Assembly (NCBI GenBank): GCA_017935145.1
Contig: JAGBIE010000028.1
Location: forward strand, 1 to 42,700
Direction: 5' to 3'
From: Oscillospiraceae bacterium
GTDB lineage: Bacteria > Bacillota > Clostridia > Oscillospirales > Oscillospiraceae
DNA: 42,700 nucleotides
Below the pieces are notes generated by a model. It had not been told where the DNA came from and made no database searches. It was given only the letters and a program-made list of their open reading frames with translations. A program made the position numbers and the translations under genes. Below are positions 30,124-38,040 of this stretch, piece by piece. How positions within the stretch are numbered: position 1 is the stretch's first letter; each line of letters begins with the position of its first letter.

Positions 30124-31323
30124 ATGAACATTCTTGTAACTGGTGCCAAAGGTTTTGTGGGACGCAATTTAGTGGAGTCGCTCAAAACCATCCGTGATGG
30201 GAAAAACAAAACCACCCAATTAACAATTGGTGAAATTTACGAATACGATCTTGACACTGACCCATCACTGTTAACAGAATACTGCCAAAAAGCAGACTTT
30301 GTTTTTAACCTTGCTGGCGTTAACCGTCCCCAAAATGCTGAGGAGTTTATGGAAGGCAACTTTGGATTTGCATCCACCTTGCTGGATACTTTGAAGGCCT
30401 GCAAAAATACCTGTCCCATCATGATCTCCTCTTCCATTCAGGCTACCTGTATTGGCCGCTATGACAGCGACTATGGCAGAAGCAAGAAGGCGGGGGAGGA
30501 ACTGATGTTCGCCTATGGCGAGGAAACTGGCGCAAAGGTGCTGGTGTATCGTTTTCCCAATCTGTTTGGCAAGTGGTGCCGTCCCAACTACAACAGTGCC
30601 GTGGCAACTTTTTGCAACAACATTGCCAATGACCTACCTATCCAAGTCAATGACCCCAGTGTTCAGCTGGAACTTTTGTACATTGACGATTTGGTGGATG
30701 AGATGCTGAATGCTCTGCAAGGGAAGGAACACCATTGTGAATTCAAAGGCGTGGAAACGGTGCTGGCTGAAACTGGTCGTTACTGTGCGGCATCTATCAC
30801 CCACAAGGTCACTTTGGGTGAAATTGTGGACCTGCTTCACAGTTTCAAGGCACAGCCCAAAACCCTCCAAATGCCAGAGATTCCCCATAATAGCTTTGCA
30901 AAAAAGCTGTATTCTACTTATTTGAGCTACCTGCCCAAGGAAGGTGCAATCTTCGACTTGAAGATGAACTGCGATGACCGAGGCAGTTTCACGGAATTGC
31001 TGAAAACCGAAAAGTGCGGTCAGTTTTCTGTGAATATCTCAAAGCCCGGTATCACCAAAGGTCAGCACTGGCACAATACCAAGTGGGAATTCTTTATTGT
31101 AGTGGCAGGCAAAGCCCTGATTCAGCAACGCAAAATCGGCACAGATGAAGTGCTGAATTTTGAAGTCAGTGGTGAAAAAATTCAAGCAGTCCATATGTTA
31201 CCTGGCTACACGCATAATATTGTTAATTTGAGTGATACAGAAGATTTGGTCACTCTCATGTGGGCAAATGAGCCCTTCGACCCCAATAAACCCGACACAT
31301 TCTTTGAAAAAGTGGAGGAATAA
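30124..31323 (+). CDS. capF: CapF-like bifunctional UDP-sugar reductase/epimerase
   Basis: CapF carries out the middle steps of UDP-N-acetyl-L-fucosamine synthesis: C3 epimerisation by a C-terminal cupin domain and NADPH-dependent C4 reduction by an N-terminal short-chain dehydrogenase domain. The 399-residue product has the NAD(P)-binding LVTGAKGFVG (4-13), FNLAGVNRPQ, and YGRSKKAGEE (the YxxxK motif). The C-terminal cupin part starts near FDLKMNCDDRGSFTELLKT and contains GQHWHNTKWEFF with metal-binding histidines. AAAGGAGGGG precedes ATG 30124. It lies between the broken capE and capG, in the S. aureus type 5/8 order. It appears intact although its upstream partner is frameshifted. Confidence 0.95.
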   Translation: MNILVTGAKGFVGRNLVESLKTIRDGKNKTTQLTIGEIYEYDLDTDPSLLTEYCQKADFVFNLAGVNRPQNAEEFMEGNFGFASTLLDTLKACKNTCPIMISSSIQATCIGRYDSDYGRSKKAGEELMFAYGEETGAKVLVYRFPNLFGKWCRPNYNSAVATFCNNIANDLPIQVNDPSVQLELLYIDDLVDEMLNALQGKEHHCEFKGVETVLAETGRYCAASITHKVTLGEIVDLLHSFKAQPKTLQMPEIPHNSFAKKLYSTYLSYLPKEGAIFDLKMNCDDRGSFTELLKTEKCGQFSVNISKPGITKGQHWHNTKWEFFIVVAGKALIQQRKIGTDEVLNFEVSGEKIQAVHMLPGYTHNIVNLSDTEDLVTLMWANEPFDPNKPDTFFEKVEE

Positions 31324-31327
31324 GAGC

Positions 31328-32494
31328 ATGGCTTCTTTCAAAAATAACGGAAAATTGAAACTTTTGATTATTGTGGGTACCCGTCCGGAGATTATCCGTT
31401 TGGCAGCGGTAATCACCAAGTGCCGCAAGTATTTTGACTGCTTACTGGCACATACGGGTCAGAACTATGACTATAACCTCAATGGCGTATTCTTCCATGA
31501 CTTGCAGCTGGATGACCCCGATGTGTACTTAGATGCCGTGGGTAAAGATTTAGGCGAAACCATGGGTAACATCATCGCCAAATCCTATCAGCTGATGGTA
31601 GAGGTGCGACCCGATGCCGTTTTGGTGCTGGGCGATACCAACTCCTGCCTTTCTGTCATCGGTGCAAAGCGGTTGCACATTCCCATCTTCCATATGGAAG
31701 CGGGCAACCGCTGCAAAGACGAGTGCTTGCCTGAGGAAACCAATCGCCGCATTGTGGACATTATCTCTGATGTGAACATGTGCTACTCCGAGCATGCAAG
31801 ACGATATTTGGCCGACAATGGTCTGCCCAAGGAGCGCACCTATGTGACTGGCTCACCTATGGCAGAAGTCCTCCACAACAACCTCTCTAAGATTGAGGCG
31901 TCCGATATTCACGCTCGCTTGGGTCTTGAAAAGGGCAAATATATTCTGTTGTCTGCCCATAGAGAAGAGAATATTGACACGGAGAAGAACTTTAACTCTC
32001 TGTTTACCGCTATTAACAAGATGGCACAAAAGTACGATATGCCCATTTTGTACTCCTGCCATCCCAGAAGCCGTAATCGTTTGCAGGCAAGCGGTTTTGA
32101 GCTGGATCAAAGAGTTATCCAGCATGAACCCTTGGGCTTCCACGACTACAATTGCCTTCAAATGAACGCTTTTGCGGTTGTGTCTGACAGTGGTACACTG
32201 CCCGAGGAGAGTAGTTTCTTTACATCTGTAGGCAAGCCTTTCCCCGCAGTATGCATCCGCACCTCCACCGAGCGTCCCGAGGCACTGGACAAGGGGTGTT
32301 TTGTGCTGGCAGGCATTGACGAAAAATCTCTTCTGCAAGCCGTGGACACTGCTGTGGAAATGGTACAAAGCGGAGATAACGGCATTCCCGTTCCCGACTA
32401 TGTGGAAGAAAATGTATCTACGAAAGTGGTCAAACTGATCCAATCCTATACGGGCGTGGTAAACAAGATGGTTTGGCGTAAAGAAGTTGAGTGA
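31328..32494 (+). CDS. capG: CapG-like UDP-HexNAc 2-epimerase
   Basis: A 388-residue non-hydrolysing 2-epimerase. In the CapEFG pathway it converts UDP-N-acetyl-L-pneumosamine to UDP-N-acetyl-L-fucosamine. Family signatures are IIVGTRPEIIRLA, LVLGDTNSCLS, FHMEAGNRCKDECLPEETNRRIVD, LSAHREENID, and DSGTLPEESSFF with the UDP-binding residues. The NRCKDECLPEE segment distinguishes the CapG/FnlC subgroup from WecB (GLRT...PEEFNR) seen in the next gene. ATG 31328 starts four bases after the capF stop. A longer upstream frame overlaps capF and is rejected. It overlaps the reading frame upstream of wecB by a few bases. Confidence 0.94.
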   Translation: MASFKNNGKLKLLIIVGTRPEIIRLAAVITKCRKYFDCLLAHTGQNYDYNLNGVFFHDLQLDDPDVYLDAVGKDLGETMGNIIAKSYQLMVEVRPDAVLVLGDTNSCLSVIGAKRLHIPIFHMEAGNRCKDECLPEETNRRIVDIISDVNMCYSEHARRYLADNGLPKERTYVTGSPMAEVLHNNLSKIEASDIHARLGLEKGKYILLSAHREENIDTEKNFNSLFTAINKMAQKYDMPILYSCHPRSRNRLQASGFELDQRVIQHEPLGFHDYNCLQMNAFAVVSDSGTLPEESSFFTSVGKPFPAVCIRTSTERPEALDKGCFVLAGIDEKSLLQAVDTAVEMVQSGDNGIPVPDYVEENVSTKVVKLIQSYTGVVNKMVWRKEVE

Positions 32495-32499
32495 TTATC

Positions 32500-33606
32500 A
32501 TGAAAACGATTATGTTGGTCTTCGGTACGCGACCCGAAGCCATTAAAATGTGCCCCTTGGTCAAGGAACTGAAAACTCGCAAAGAATTGAACACCGTGGT
32601 CTGCGTCACGGGTCAACATCGGCAGATGCTGGATCAGGTGCTGGATGCCTTCGATGTGAAACCCGACTACGACCTTTCCATCATGAAGGACAAGCAGACC
32701 CTGTTCGATGTTACCGTGAACATCCTCCAGCGGATTAAGGCTGTGCTGGAAGAGGTAAAACCCCATGTGGTGCTGGTCCACGGGGATACTTCCACCACCT
32801 TTGTCACGGCGCTCGCTTGCTTCTACCTGCAGATCCCCGTGGGTCATGTGGAGGCAGGTCTGCGCACCTACAATATTTTCAGCCCCTATCCCGAGGAGTT
32901 TAACCGTCAGGCTGTGGGTATCGTGGCGCAGTATCACTTCTCGCCCACGGAACTTTCCAAGGAGAATTTGCTCAGTGAGGGCAAAAACCCTGAGAGCATT
33001 TATGTCACGGGCAACACCGCTATCGATGCCCTTAAAACCACCGTGCGGGAGGATTATCATCATCCCCAACTGGATTGGGCGAAGGATAGCCGTCTCATTC
33101 TCATCACGGCACACCGCCGTGAGAATTTGGGCGAGCCCATGCACAATATGTTCCGTGCCATCCGCCGTGTCATGGAAGAGCATCCCGATGTGAAAGCCAT
33201 CTATCCCATTCACATGAACCCTGTGGTGCGTCAGGCGGCCGATGAAGAATTGGGCGGTTGCGACCGCATCCGTATCATCGAACCCTTGGAGGTTTTGGAT
33301 TTCCATAACTTCCTTGCCCGCAGTTTTATGATTCTCACGGACTCCGGTGGCATTCAGGAAGAAGCCCCCTCCCTTGGCAAGCCCGTCTTGGTCATGCGCG
33401 ATACTACGGAACGCCCCGAAGGCATCAAGGCAGGCACTCTGAAGCTGGTGGGCACGGATGAAAATGTGATTTACGAAAACTTTAAACTGCTTTTGGAAGA
33501 CAAAGATGCCTATGATGCCATGAGCAAGGCCAGCAACCCCTATGGCGATGGCTTTGCCTGCAAGCACATTGCGGATATTTTGGAAAAAGGCGCAACGGAG
33601 ATTTAA
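32500..33606 (+). CDS. wecB: UDP-N-acetylglucosamine 2-epimerase (non-hydrolysing)
   Basis: WecB/MnaA interconverts UDP-GlcNAc and UDP-ManNAc in the cytoplasm; UDP-ManNAc is used in teichoic acid linkage units and capsules. The 368-residue product has VFGTRPEAIKMCPLV (7-21), VHGDTSTTF, HVEAGLRTYN, YPEEFNRQ, TAHRRENLGEP and DSGGIQEEAPSLGKPVLVMR, including the allosteric and catalytic aspartate, glutamate and histidine positions. The start is ATG 32500, six bases after the capG stop. The ribosome site is weak, so coupling to capG is likely. It is GC-richer than the block before 29 kb and closely matches chromosomal style, so it may be the housekeeping copy. Confidence 0.96.
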   Translation: MKTIMLVFGTRPEAIKMCPLVKELKTRKELNTVVCVTGQHRQMLDQVLDAFDVKPDYDLSIMKDKQTLFDVTVNILQRIKAVLEEVKPHVVLVHGDTSTTFVTALACFYLQIPVGHVEAGLRTYNIFSPYPEEFNRQAVGIVAQYHFSPTELSKENLLSEGKNPESIYVTGNTAIDALKTTVREDYHHPQLDWAKDSRLILITAHRRENLGEPMHNMFRAIRRVMEEHPDVKAIYPIHMNPVVRQAADEELGGCDRIRIIEPLEVLDFHNFLARSFMILTDSGGIQEEAPSLGKPVLVMRDTTERPEGIKAGTLKLVGTDENVIYENFKLLLEDKDAYDAMSKASNPYGDGFACKHIADILEKGATEI

Positions 33607-33625
33607 GAAAAAAGGAGGAAAGGGC

Positions 33626-34759
33626 ATGGAGAAAAAAGCGCTCATTTGGGCACTGCGACAAGGTTTTTCCGCAGAAGAAATGCCCTTTTCCAACATTTCT
33701 TGGGAGAATGTTCTTCTTTTAGCACGGCACCACAAGGTGTCGGGGCTGTGCTATTATGGTCTCAAACAGCAGGGGGAAGTTCTCTCTCATCTGCCCCAAG
33801 GGGTGCGAGATGGCTTTTTGCAGGACTACCGCAAGACCCTTCATCAGGGTATCCAGTGGGAAAGTCTGCAACAGGACATTACAACTGCCCTGCAAAAGGC
33901 AAAAATTCCTTATGCATTTTTGAAAGGCGCTTGCATCCGTGATGTTTATCCCGTCAAGGAACTGCGGAGCATGTGCGACATGGACTTGCTGGTTCTGCCC
34001 CAAGACCATGAGCGTCTTACGGAGGCGTTTTGTGCCATGGGTGCTGTGGAGGAGAGGGGAGACGGCAACCACTATAACTACCGTTTTCCCAACGGTCTGT
34101 GCATTGAGTGCCATCCGAATTTGATGCATCCGGGGGAAGTGGGGAGCGATATTCTCAATCCCGGTTGGCAGTTTGTGCAGGAGGGGAGCACTGCCTTGAC
34201 GGCAGAGGGGTTGTATCTCCACGCCCTGTGCCACTTGGCAGGACATCTGCTCAGCGGTGGCGCGGGAGTGCGCTTTGTGCTGGATTTGTGGCTTCTTTCC
34301 CGCAGTTGGGCAGGGGAGAGCCCTTATGAAGCGGGCATTGCTACCCTTGGTCTTACGGAATTTCACCGCAATATCCTCGCTTTGGGCGAATATTGGTTTG
34401 GCGCGGGGGAACAGACAGATACCTTGGAGGAACTGGCGGATTATATCTTCACCAGCGGTAGCCATGGTTTTGCCCAGCGCGCCGCCCTCAATGCCGTGAG
34501 CGTGGCAGGGTCGCAAAAAAATGCTTTCCTGAAACGGGTGTTCTGCCCGCGGGAAGCCTTGGAAGCCCGCTTTTCATGGGTGCGGGGAAGACCCCTGCTT
34601 TTGCCCATGGCGTGGCTGAGCCGATGCGCTTTGGTGCTGACCTCACGGCGGAAAGAACTTTCCGCATGGCAGAAGCAAAGCGGAAAGATATCCCAAGGGG
34701 ATGCAAGCCTCCAACGGGAAAAACTCGTCCGTTTTGGACTTATGAAAGAAGAAGCATAA
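33626..34759 (+). CDS. Nucleotidyltransferase-fold (NTP_transf_5) family protein
   Basis: A 377-residue protein of the large NTP_transf_5 (DUF nucleotidyltransferase) family often found at ends of polysaccharide loci. The core signature FLKGACIRDVYPVKELRSMCDMDLLV gives the 'KG....yp....R...D.D' pattern with Asp118 and Asp120. A later LHALCHLAGH... segment is typical of the helical second half. The reaction is not established for this family; sugar-nucleotide or glycan modification is often suggested. AAGGAGGAAAGG lies seven bases before ATG 33626, a very strong site. It is the last gene of the operon; its stop codon lies inside the terminator stem. Confidence 0.85.
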   Translation: MEKKALIWALRQGFSAEEMPFSNISWENVLLLARHHKVSGLCYYGLKQQGEVLSHLPQGVRDGFLQDYRKTLHQGIQWESLQQDITTALQKAKIPYAFLKGACIRDVYPVKELRSMCDMDLLVLPQDHERLTEAFCAMGAVEERGDGNHYNYRFPNGLCIECHPNLMHPGEVGSDILNPGWQFVQEGSTALTAEGLYLHALCHLAGHLLSGGAGVRFVLDLWLLSRSWAGESPYEAGIATLGLTEFHRNILALGEYWFGAGEQTDTLEELADYIFTSGSHGFAQRAALNAVSVAGSQKNAFLKRVFCPREALEARFSWVRGRPLLLPMAWLSRCALVLTSRRKELSAWQKQSGKISQGDASLQREKLVRFGLMKEEA

Positions 34760-34791
34760 CCGAAAGACTTGCGGTTATGCTTTTCTTTTTT
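34752..34791 (+). terminator. Terminator of the polysaccharide operon
   Basis: A perfect 11-bp stem (34752-34762 with 34772-34782) closes a 9-base loop and is followed by TTTTCTTTTTT. The stop codon of the last gene (34757-34759) is part of the left arm. Confidence 0.9.
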
Positions 34792-34800
34792 GCGCGGATG

Positions 34801-34809
34801 TGATACAAT
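34801..34809 (+). promoter_or_regulatory. Extended -10 promoter for the GNAT-mntP pair
   Basis: TGATACAAT is a clear extended -10 (TGnTACAAT); the -35 region at 34781-34786 is just T-rich. Start of transcription is predicted near 34816, only about 2-11 bases before the candidate start codons. Confidence 0.6.
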
Positions 34810-34826
34810 CTCTCTCGGTGATACAA

Positions 34827-35273
34827 ATGATTTTAGAAATCAAAGAAAATAAAAAGAAATACCTAGACCTGCTACTCTTGGCAGATGAGCAAGAGGACAT
34901 GGTGGACCGCTATTTGGAGCGGGGTACCATGTACATTTTGGAAGAGGATGGACCCAAAGCCGTGTGCGTGGTCACAGAGGAAGAAGACGGCGTGCTGGAA
35001 ATCAAAAACCTCGCCACCCATCCCGACCATCATCGCAAGGGCTACGGCAGAAAAATCATCGACTTTGTCATAAACACCTATTGGGGCAAGTATGATTGGT
35101 TGCAGGTGGGCACAGGGGACAGCCCTCTCACCGTTCCCTTTTATGAAAAATGTGGCTTTGTCCGCAGTCATCGGGTGAAGAACTTCTTTACGGATAACTA
35201 CGACCATCCTATTTTTGAGTGCGGTGTGCAGCTGGTGGACATGGTCTACCTGCGTCAACCGCTGAAAGGATAA
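34827..35273 (+). CDS. GNAT-family N-acetyltransferase
   Basis: A 148-residue GNAT acetyltransferase similar to the YvbK type. The acetyl-CoA-binding motif A is IKNLATHPDHHRKGYGRKII (about 63-82, with the R-x-x-G-x-G/A loop as HRKGYG), and the C-terminal FYEKCGFVRSHR is the usual beta-alpha motif. ATG 34827 gives MILEIKENKKKY; an in-frame GTG at 34818 is also possible. Neither has a good Shine-Dalgarno sequence, and the predicted mRNA start lies only a few bases upstream, so translation may be leaderless. It is followed directly by mntP. Substrate unknown. Confidence 0.88.
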   Translation: MILEIKENKKKYLDLLLLADEQEDMVDRYLERGTMYILEEDGPKAVCVVTEEEDGVLEIKNLATHPDHHRKGYGRKIIDFVINTYWGKYDWLQVGTGDSPLTVPFYEKCGFVRSHRVKNFFTDNYDHPIFECGVQLVDMVYLRQPLKG

Positions 35274-35275
35274 TC

Positions 35276-35848
35276 ATGCTGGGATTTATTCTGCAAAGCG
35301 CGGGTCTGGGCTTGGGACTTGCCATGGATGCTTTTTCTGTATCCTTGGCAGACGGACTCCACGAAAATCACATGAAAATGGGTAAAATGTGCCTGATTGC
35401 AGGTATTTTTGCCATTTTTCAGGCACTGATGCCTCTCTTGGGTTGGGTGTGCGTCCACACCATGGTGGACCATTTTGCGGTGCTGAGCAAGCTGGTGCCG
35501 TGGATTGCCCTCCTGCTTTTGGGCTACATTGGGGTACATATGATTTTGGAAAGCCGCTGCACCGAGGAAAAGTGCGACATTCCCAATTTGACCCTTGGCA
35601 TGCTTCTCACCCAAGGGGTGGCAACCTCTATTGATGCCCTCTCCGTGAGCTTTACCATCGCGGAGTATGAACTTTTAGATGCTCTTTTGTGCGTGGGGAT
35701 TATCGCCATAGTGACCTTTGTCGTGTGCTTGGCAGGTGTCGCCTTAGGCAAGCGATTCGGTATGAAATTTGCAGGCAAGGCATCGGTCTTTGGCGGTGTG
35801 ATTCTCATCGCCATCGGTGTAGAGATTTTCCTCAGCCATATGTTCTAA
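35276..35848 (+). CDS. mntP: Manganese efflux pump MntP
   Basis: MntP exports Mn2+ through the membrane. The 190-residue product shows six transmembrane segments and the two internal-repeat motifs, LAMDAFSVSLADGL (about 14-27) and TSIDALSVSFTI (about 117-128), whose aspartates are functionally important in the family. A cysteine-containing loop (ESRCTEEKCDIPN) lies in the middle. It starts three bases after the GNAT stop (AAAGGA upstream). No yybP-ykoY manganese riboswitch fits into this spacing, so manganese control, if any, must act elsewhere. It ends in a strong bidirectional terminator. Confidence 0.95.
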   Translation: MLGFILQSAGLGLGLAMDAFSVSLADGLHENHMKMGKMCLIAGIFAIFQALMPLLGWVCVHTMVDHFAVLSKLVPWIALLLLGYIGVHMILESRCTEEKCDIPNLTLGMLLTQGVATSIDALSVSFTIAEYELLDALLCVGIIAIVTFVVCLAGVALGKRFGMKFAGKASVFGGVILIAIGVEIFLSHMF

Positions 35849-35850
35849 AT

Positions 35851-35886
35851 AAAAAACCCCTTTCTCTTTGGAGAAAGGGGTTTTTC
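35851..35886. terminator. Bidirectional terminator between mntP and greA
   Basis: A perfect 15-bp stem (35852-35866 with 35871-35885) has a TTTG loop, an A run on the left and a T run on the right. It serves mntP (plus) and greA (minus). Confidence 0.95.
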
Positions 35887-36390
35887 TTAATACTGCATGA
35901 GTGGCGCTGCGCCGTCATCTTCGCCTTTTTGAAGACTGCGGACGGTGAGGGTGTAACTGTAATCGGCGGAAACCTCCACGGTAACCCGCGCCCCCACTTT
36001 TTGTCCCAAAAGGGCTTTGCCCAAGGGGGATTCCTTGCTGATGTAGCCCAAAGAGGGGTCACAGCGGACGGTGGTGACCACTTGGATGACCTGTTCTTCG
36101 TCATCCTCCTCTAAGTAGATGGTGACCTTGTCAAACAGGCCAATTTCATCCGCTCCTGCGTCATCATCGATGATGGTGGCGGTTTTAATCATGTTCTCCA
36201 AGTAGCGCATACGGCTGTCATTCTGCCGTTGGGCCTGCTTGGCGGCTTTGTATTCGTAATTTTCGCTCAAATCGCCAAAGGCGCGGGTGCGCTTGACTTC
36301 CTCAATGATTTCGGGGCGCAGATGAAGACGGCGGTACTCCAGTTCTTCTTCCATCTTTTGGATATCGATTTTTGTCAGTTCGTCATGCAT
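35887..36390 (-). CDS. greA: Transcription elongation factor GreA
   Basis: GreA rescues backtracked RNA polymerase by stimulating cleavage of the transcript 3' end. The 167-residue product has an N-terminal coiled coil (about 8-80) with the tip motif FGDLSENYEYKAAKQAQ. The tip acids Asp40 and Glu43 correspond to E. coli Asp41/Glu44. A C-terminal FKBP-like domain carries ISKESPLGKALLGQKVG. The C-terminus is extended by about 10 residues (GEDDGAAPLMQY). AAGGAAGG lies upstream of ATG 36390. It follows the uncharacterised 138-residue gene by 14 bases, so they form an operon. Confidence 0.95.
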   Translation of the reverse strand: MHDELTKIDIQKMEEELEYRRLHLRPEIIEEVKRTRAFGDLSENYEYKAAKQAQRQNDSRMRYLENMIKTATIIDDDAGADEIGLFDKVTIYLEEDDEEQVIQVVTTVRCDPSLGYISKESPLGKALLGQKVGARVTVEVSADYSYTLTVRSLQKGEDDGAAPLMQY

Positions 36391-36404
36391 GGTGAAACCT
36401 TCCT

Positions 36405-36821
36405 TTAACTGTCCATGGAATCGATGAGAAGATTATCCGTTCCGTGGGCTTCAAATTCTGCAATATATTCGTCCATACGGGCGATGAGTTCATCGTAATT
36501 CTCGCGGGAAACGGGCTGATAGTCCATGTCCCGTCTGGCCAGTTCTTCTGCCAGAATTTCAAAAAACACCGTGTCCTCATAATCCATGATGGCTTCGTGG
36601 ATGCCACCATCGGAAAATTTGCGGGATGGGACATAGTTTCCCTCCCAAAGGTCCACCAAGGATGCCATGCCGTTATCTTTGCACAGAGCAAAGAGTTTGC
36701 TTTCCATTTGGTCGTAGTCCTCAAAACGGTCATTTCCGCGGGTGGAGTTTAAAATCCAGTTGCCGATATAGACCATATCCAAAAGGCGGCGAAATTCTTT
36801 TTTCGATAATTCAATTTGCAT
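36405..36821 (-). CDS. Uncharacterised acidic protein upstream of greA
   Basis: I do not recognise this 138-residue protein as a named family. It is predicted to be soluble, rich in Asp/Glu, largely alpha-helical and without a signal peptide or membrane segment. The start MQIELSKKEFRRLLDMVYIG and the segment DYEDTVFFEILAEELARRD look like those of small clostridial helical proteins that occur near housekeeping genes. AAGGAGG lies nine bases before ATG 36821, and a promoter with TATAAT is 30 bases further up, so the gene is very likely expressed. First gene of the greA operon. Function unknown. Confidence 0.85.
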   Translation of the reverse strand: MQIELSKKEFRRLLDMVYIGNWILNSTRGNDRFEDYDQMESKLFALCKDNGMASLVDLWEGNYVPSRKFSDGGIHEAIMDYEDTVFFEILAEELARRDMDYQPVSRENYDELIARMDEYIAEFEAHGTDNLLIDSMDS

Positions 36822-36844
36822 GCTTTCGGCCTCCTTCTGCCATC

Positions 36845-36873
36845 ATTATATACAATTTGGCGGGGAATTTCCA
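36845..36873 (-). promoter_or_regulatory. Promoter for the 138-residue gene and greA
   Basis: On the minus strand TATAAT (36850 to 36845) is preceded by a 17-base spacer and TGGAAA (36873 to 36868, 4/6 to the -35 consensus). Confidence 0.65.
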
Positions 36874-36903
36874 CAGTTAAATTTCACCGCGGGAAATTTG
36901 GGC

Positions 36904-36932
36904 TTGTTTTTGTGAGGAGATTGGCATATAGT
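36904..36932 (+). promoter_or_regulatory. Candidate promoter for ddl
   Basis: TTGTTT (36904-36909), 17-base spacer, TATAGT (36927-36932). The -10 is 5/6 but the -35 is weak. It is divergent from the greA-operon promoter. Confidence 0.4.
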
Positions 36933-36978
36933 ATACAGAGAAAAAGTTTGCCCCAACGCAAGAAAAGAGGATAAAATC

Positions 36979-38040
36979 GTGAAAAAACTCAGTGTATGTG
37001 TGCTCTTTGGTGGCGTTTCTCCCGAACACGAGGTCTCCCTCCGCTCGGCAGAAGCAGTGCTCAACCACATAGACCATGAAAAATACAATGTGTTCCCCGT
37101 GGGCATCACCAAGGATGGTGATTGGGTTCTCTTTGGCGGTAAGGACTATGCCATGCTCCCTGCGGGGCTGTGGTTGGACCATCCCGAAAACCGCCGTGCC
37201 ACCATCTCTCCCGTCCGCGGACAAGGTCTACTCAGTTTTGAAAAGGACTGCGTCATGCGGGAGCGGATTGATGTGGTCATTCCCGTGCTCCATGGGGAAA
37301 ATGGCGAGGATGGCTCTATTCAGGGTCTTCTGCAGATTGCAGGCATTCCCTATGTAGGTCCTCATCTGGCCGCCAGTGCCGTGTGCATGGATAAAACCCT
37401 CACCAAACTGGTGGCAGGCTTGGCAGGTGTGCGTCAGGCCGATTGGGTGCTGGTGACCAAAGATGGCTTTACCCGCAACGCGGAGGATGTCATCGCCCGC
37501 GTGGAGGAGAAATTCTCCTACCCTGTGTTCGTCAAGCCCGCTGGCACGGGCTCTTCCGTGGGTGTCAGCAAGGCGAAGAATCGGGAAGATTTGGTCTCTG
37601 GCATTGAAGCCGCCCTCCGCTACGATAAAAAAGTGCTGGTGGAAGAATTCATCCGCGGTCGTGAGATTGAGGTTGCCGTCTTAGGCAACGCCACTCCCAT
37701 GGCATCCGTCTGTGGCGAAATTGCCTCTGGCGTGGAGTTCTACGACTACGATGCCAAGTATATTACCGACACCTCCACCAGTTATATTCCCGCCCGCATT
37801 TCCGATGCTTGCTCCGAGCAGGTGCGGGAACTGGCAGTGAAGATTTACGAAGCCATGGGCTGTCAAGGTCTTTCCCGTGTGGACTTCTTCGTCACCGAGG
37901 AAGAAGAGGTGGTCTTTAACGAGATTAACACCTTGCCTGGTTTCACCTCCATCTCCATGTACCCCAAACTGTTCATGGCCAGCGGTATGGAGTATGGCGA
38001 AATTCTCGATAAACTCATCGAACTGGCGGTGGAAGCATGA
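36979..38040 (+). CDS. ddl: D-alanine--D-alanine ligase
   Basis: Ddl joins two D-alanines with ATP to form the peptidoglycan precursor dipeptide. The 353-residue ATP-grasp enzyme has LFGGVSPEHEVSLRSA, PVLHGENGEDGSIQG, PVFVKPAGTGSSVGVSKAK, EEFIRGREIEVAVLGN and NEINTLPGFTSISMYPK. The omega-loop reads FYDYDAKY. A tyrosine here is the D-Ala-specific form, and VanA-type D-lactate ligases lack this loop sequence, so ordinary vancomycin-sensitive precursors are expected. The start is GTG 36979 with AAGAGG eight bases upstream. The stop overlaps the next gene (ATGA). Confidence 0.96.
   Translation: MKKLSVCVLFGGVSPEHEVSLRSAEAVLNHIDHEKYNVFPVGITKDGDWVLFGGKDYAMLPAGLWLDHPENRRATISPVRGQGLLSFEKDCVMRERIDVVIPVLHGENGEDGSIQGLLQIAGIPYVGPHLAASAVCMDKTLTKLVAGLAGVRQADWVLVTKDGFTRNAEDVIARVEEKFSYPVFVKPAGTGSSVGVSKAKNREDLVSGIEAALRYDKKVLVEEFIRGREIEVAVLGNATPMASVCGEIASGVEFYDYDAKYITDTSTSYIPARISDACSEQVRELAVKIYEAMGCQGLSRVDFFVTEEEEVVFNEINTLPGFTSISMYPKLFMASGMEYGEILDKLIELAVEA

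Noticed and set aside
32446..33735. 429-codon open frame on the minus strand opposite wecB
   Set aside because: It is the mirror of a strongly biased coding frame in wecB, has no ribosome site or recognisable family, and overlaps a certain gene along its whole length.
35273..35276. Manganese (yybP-ykoY) riboswitch before mntP
   Set aside because: Only three bases separate mntP from the preceding gene, and no such structure is visible before the GNAT gene either.
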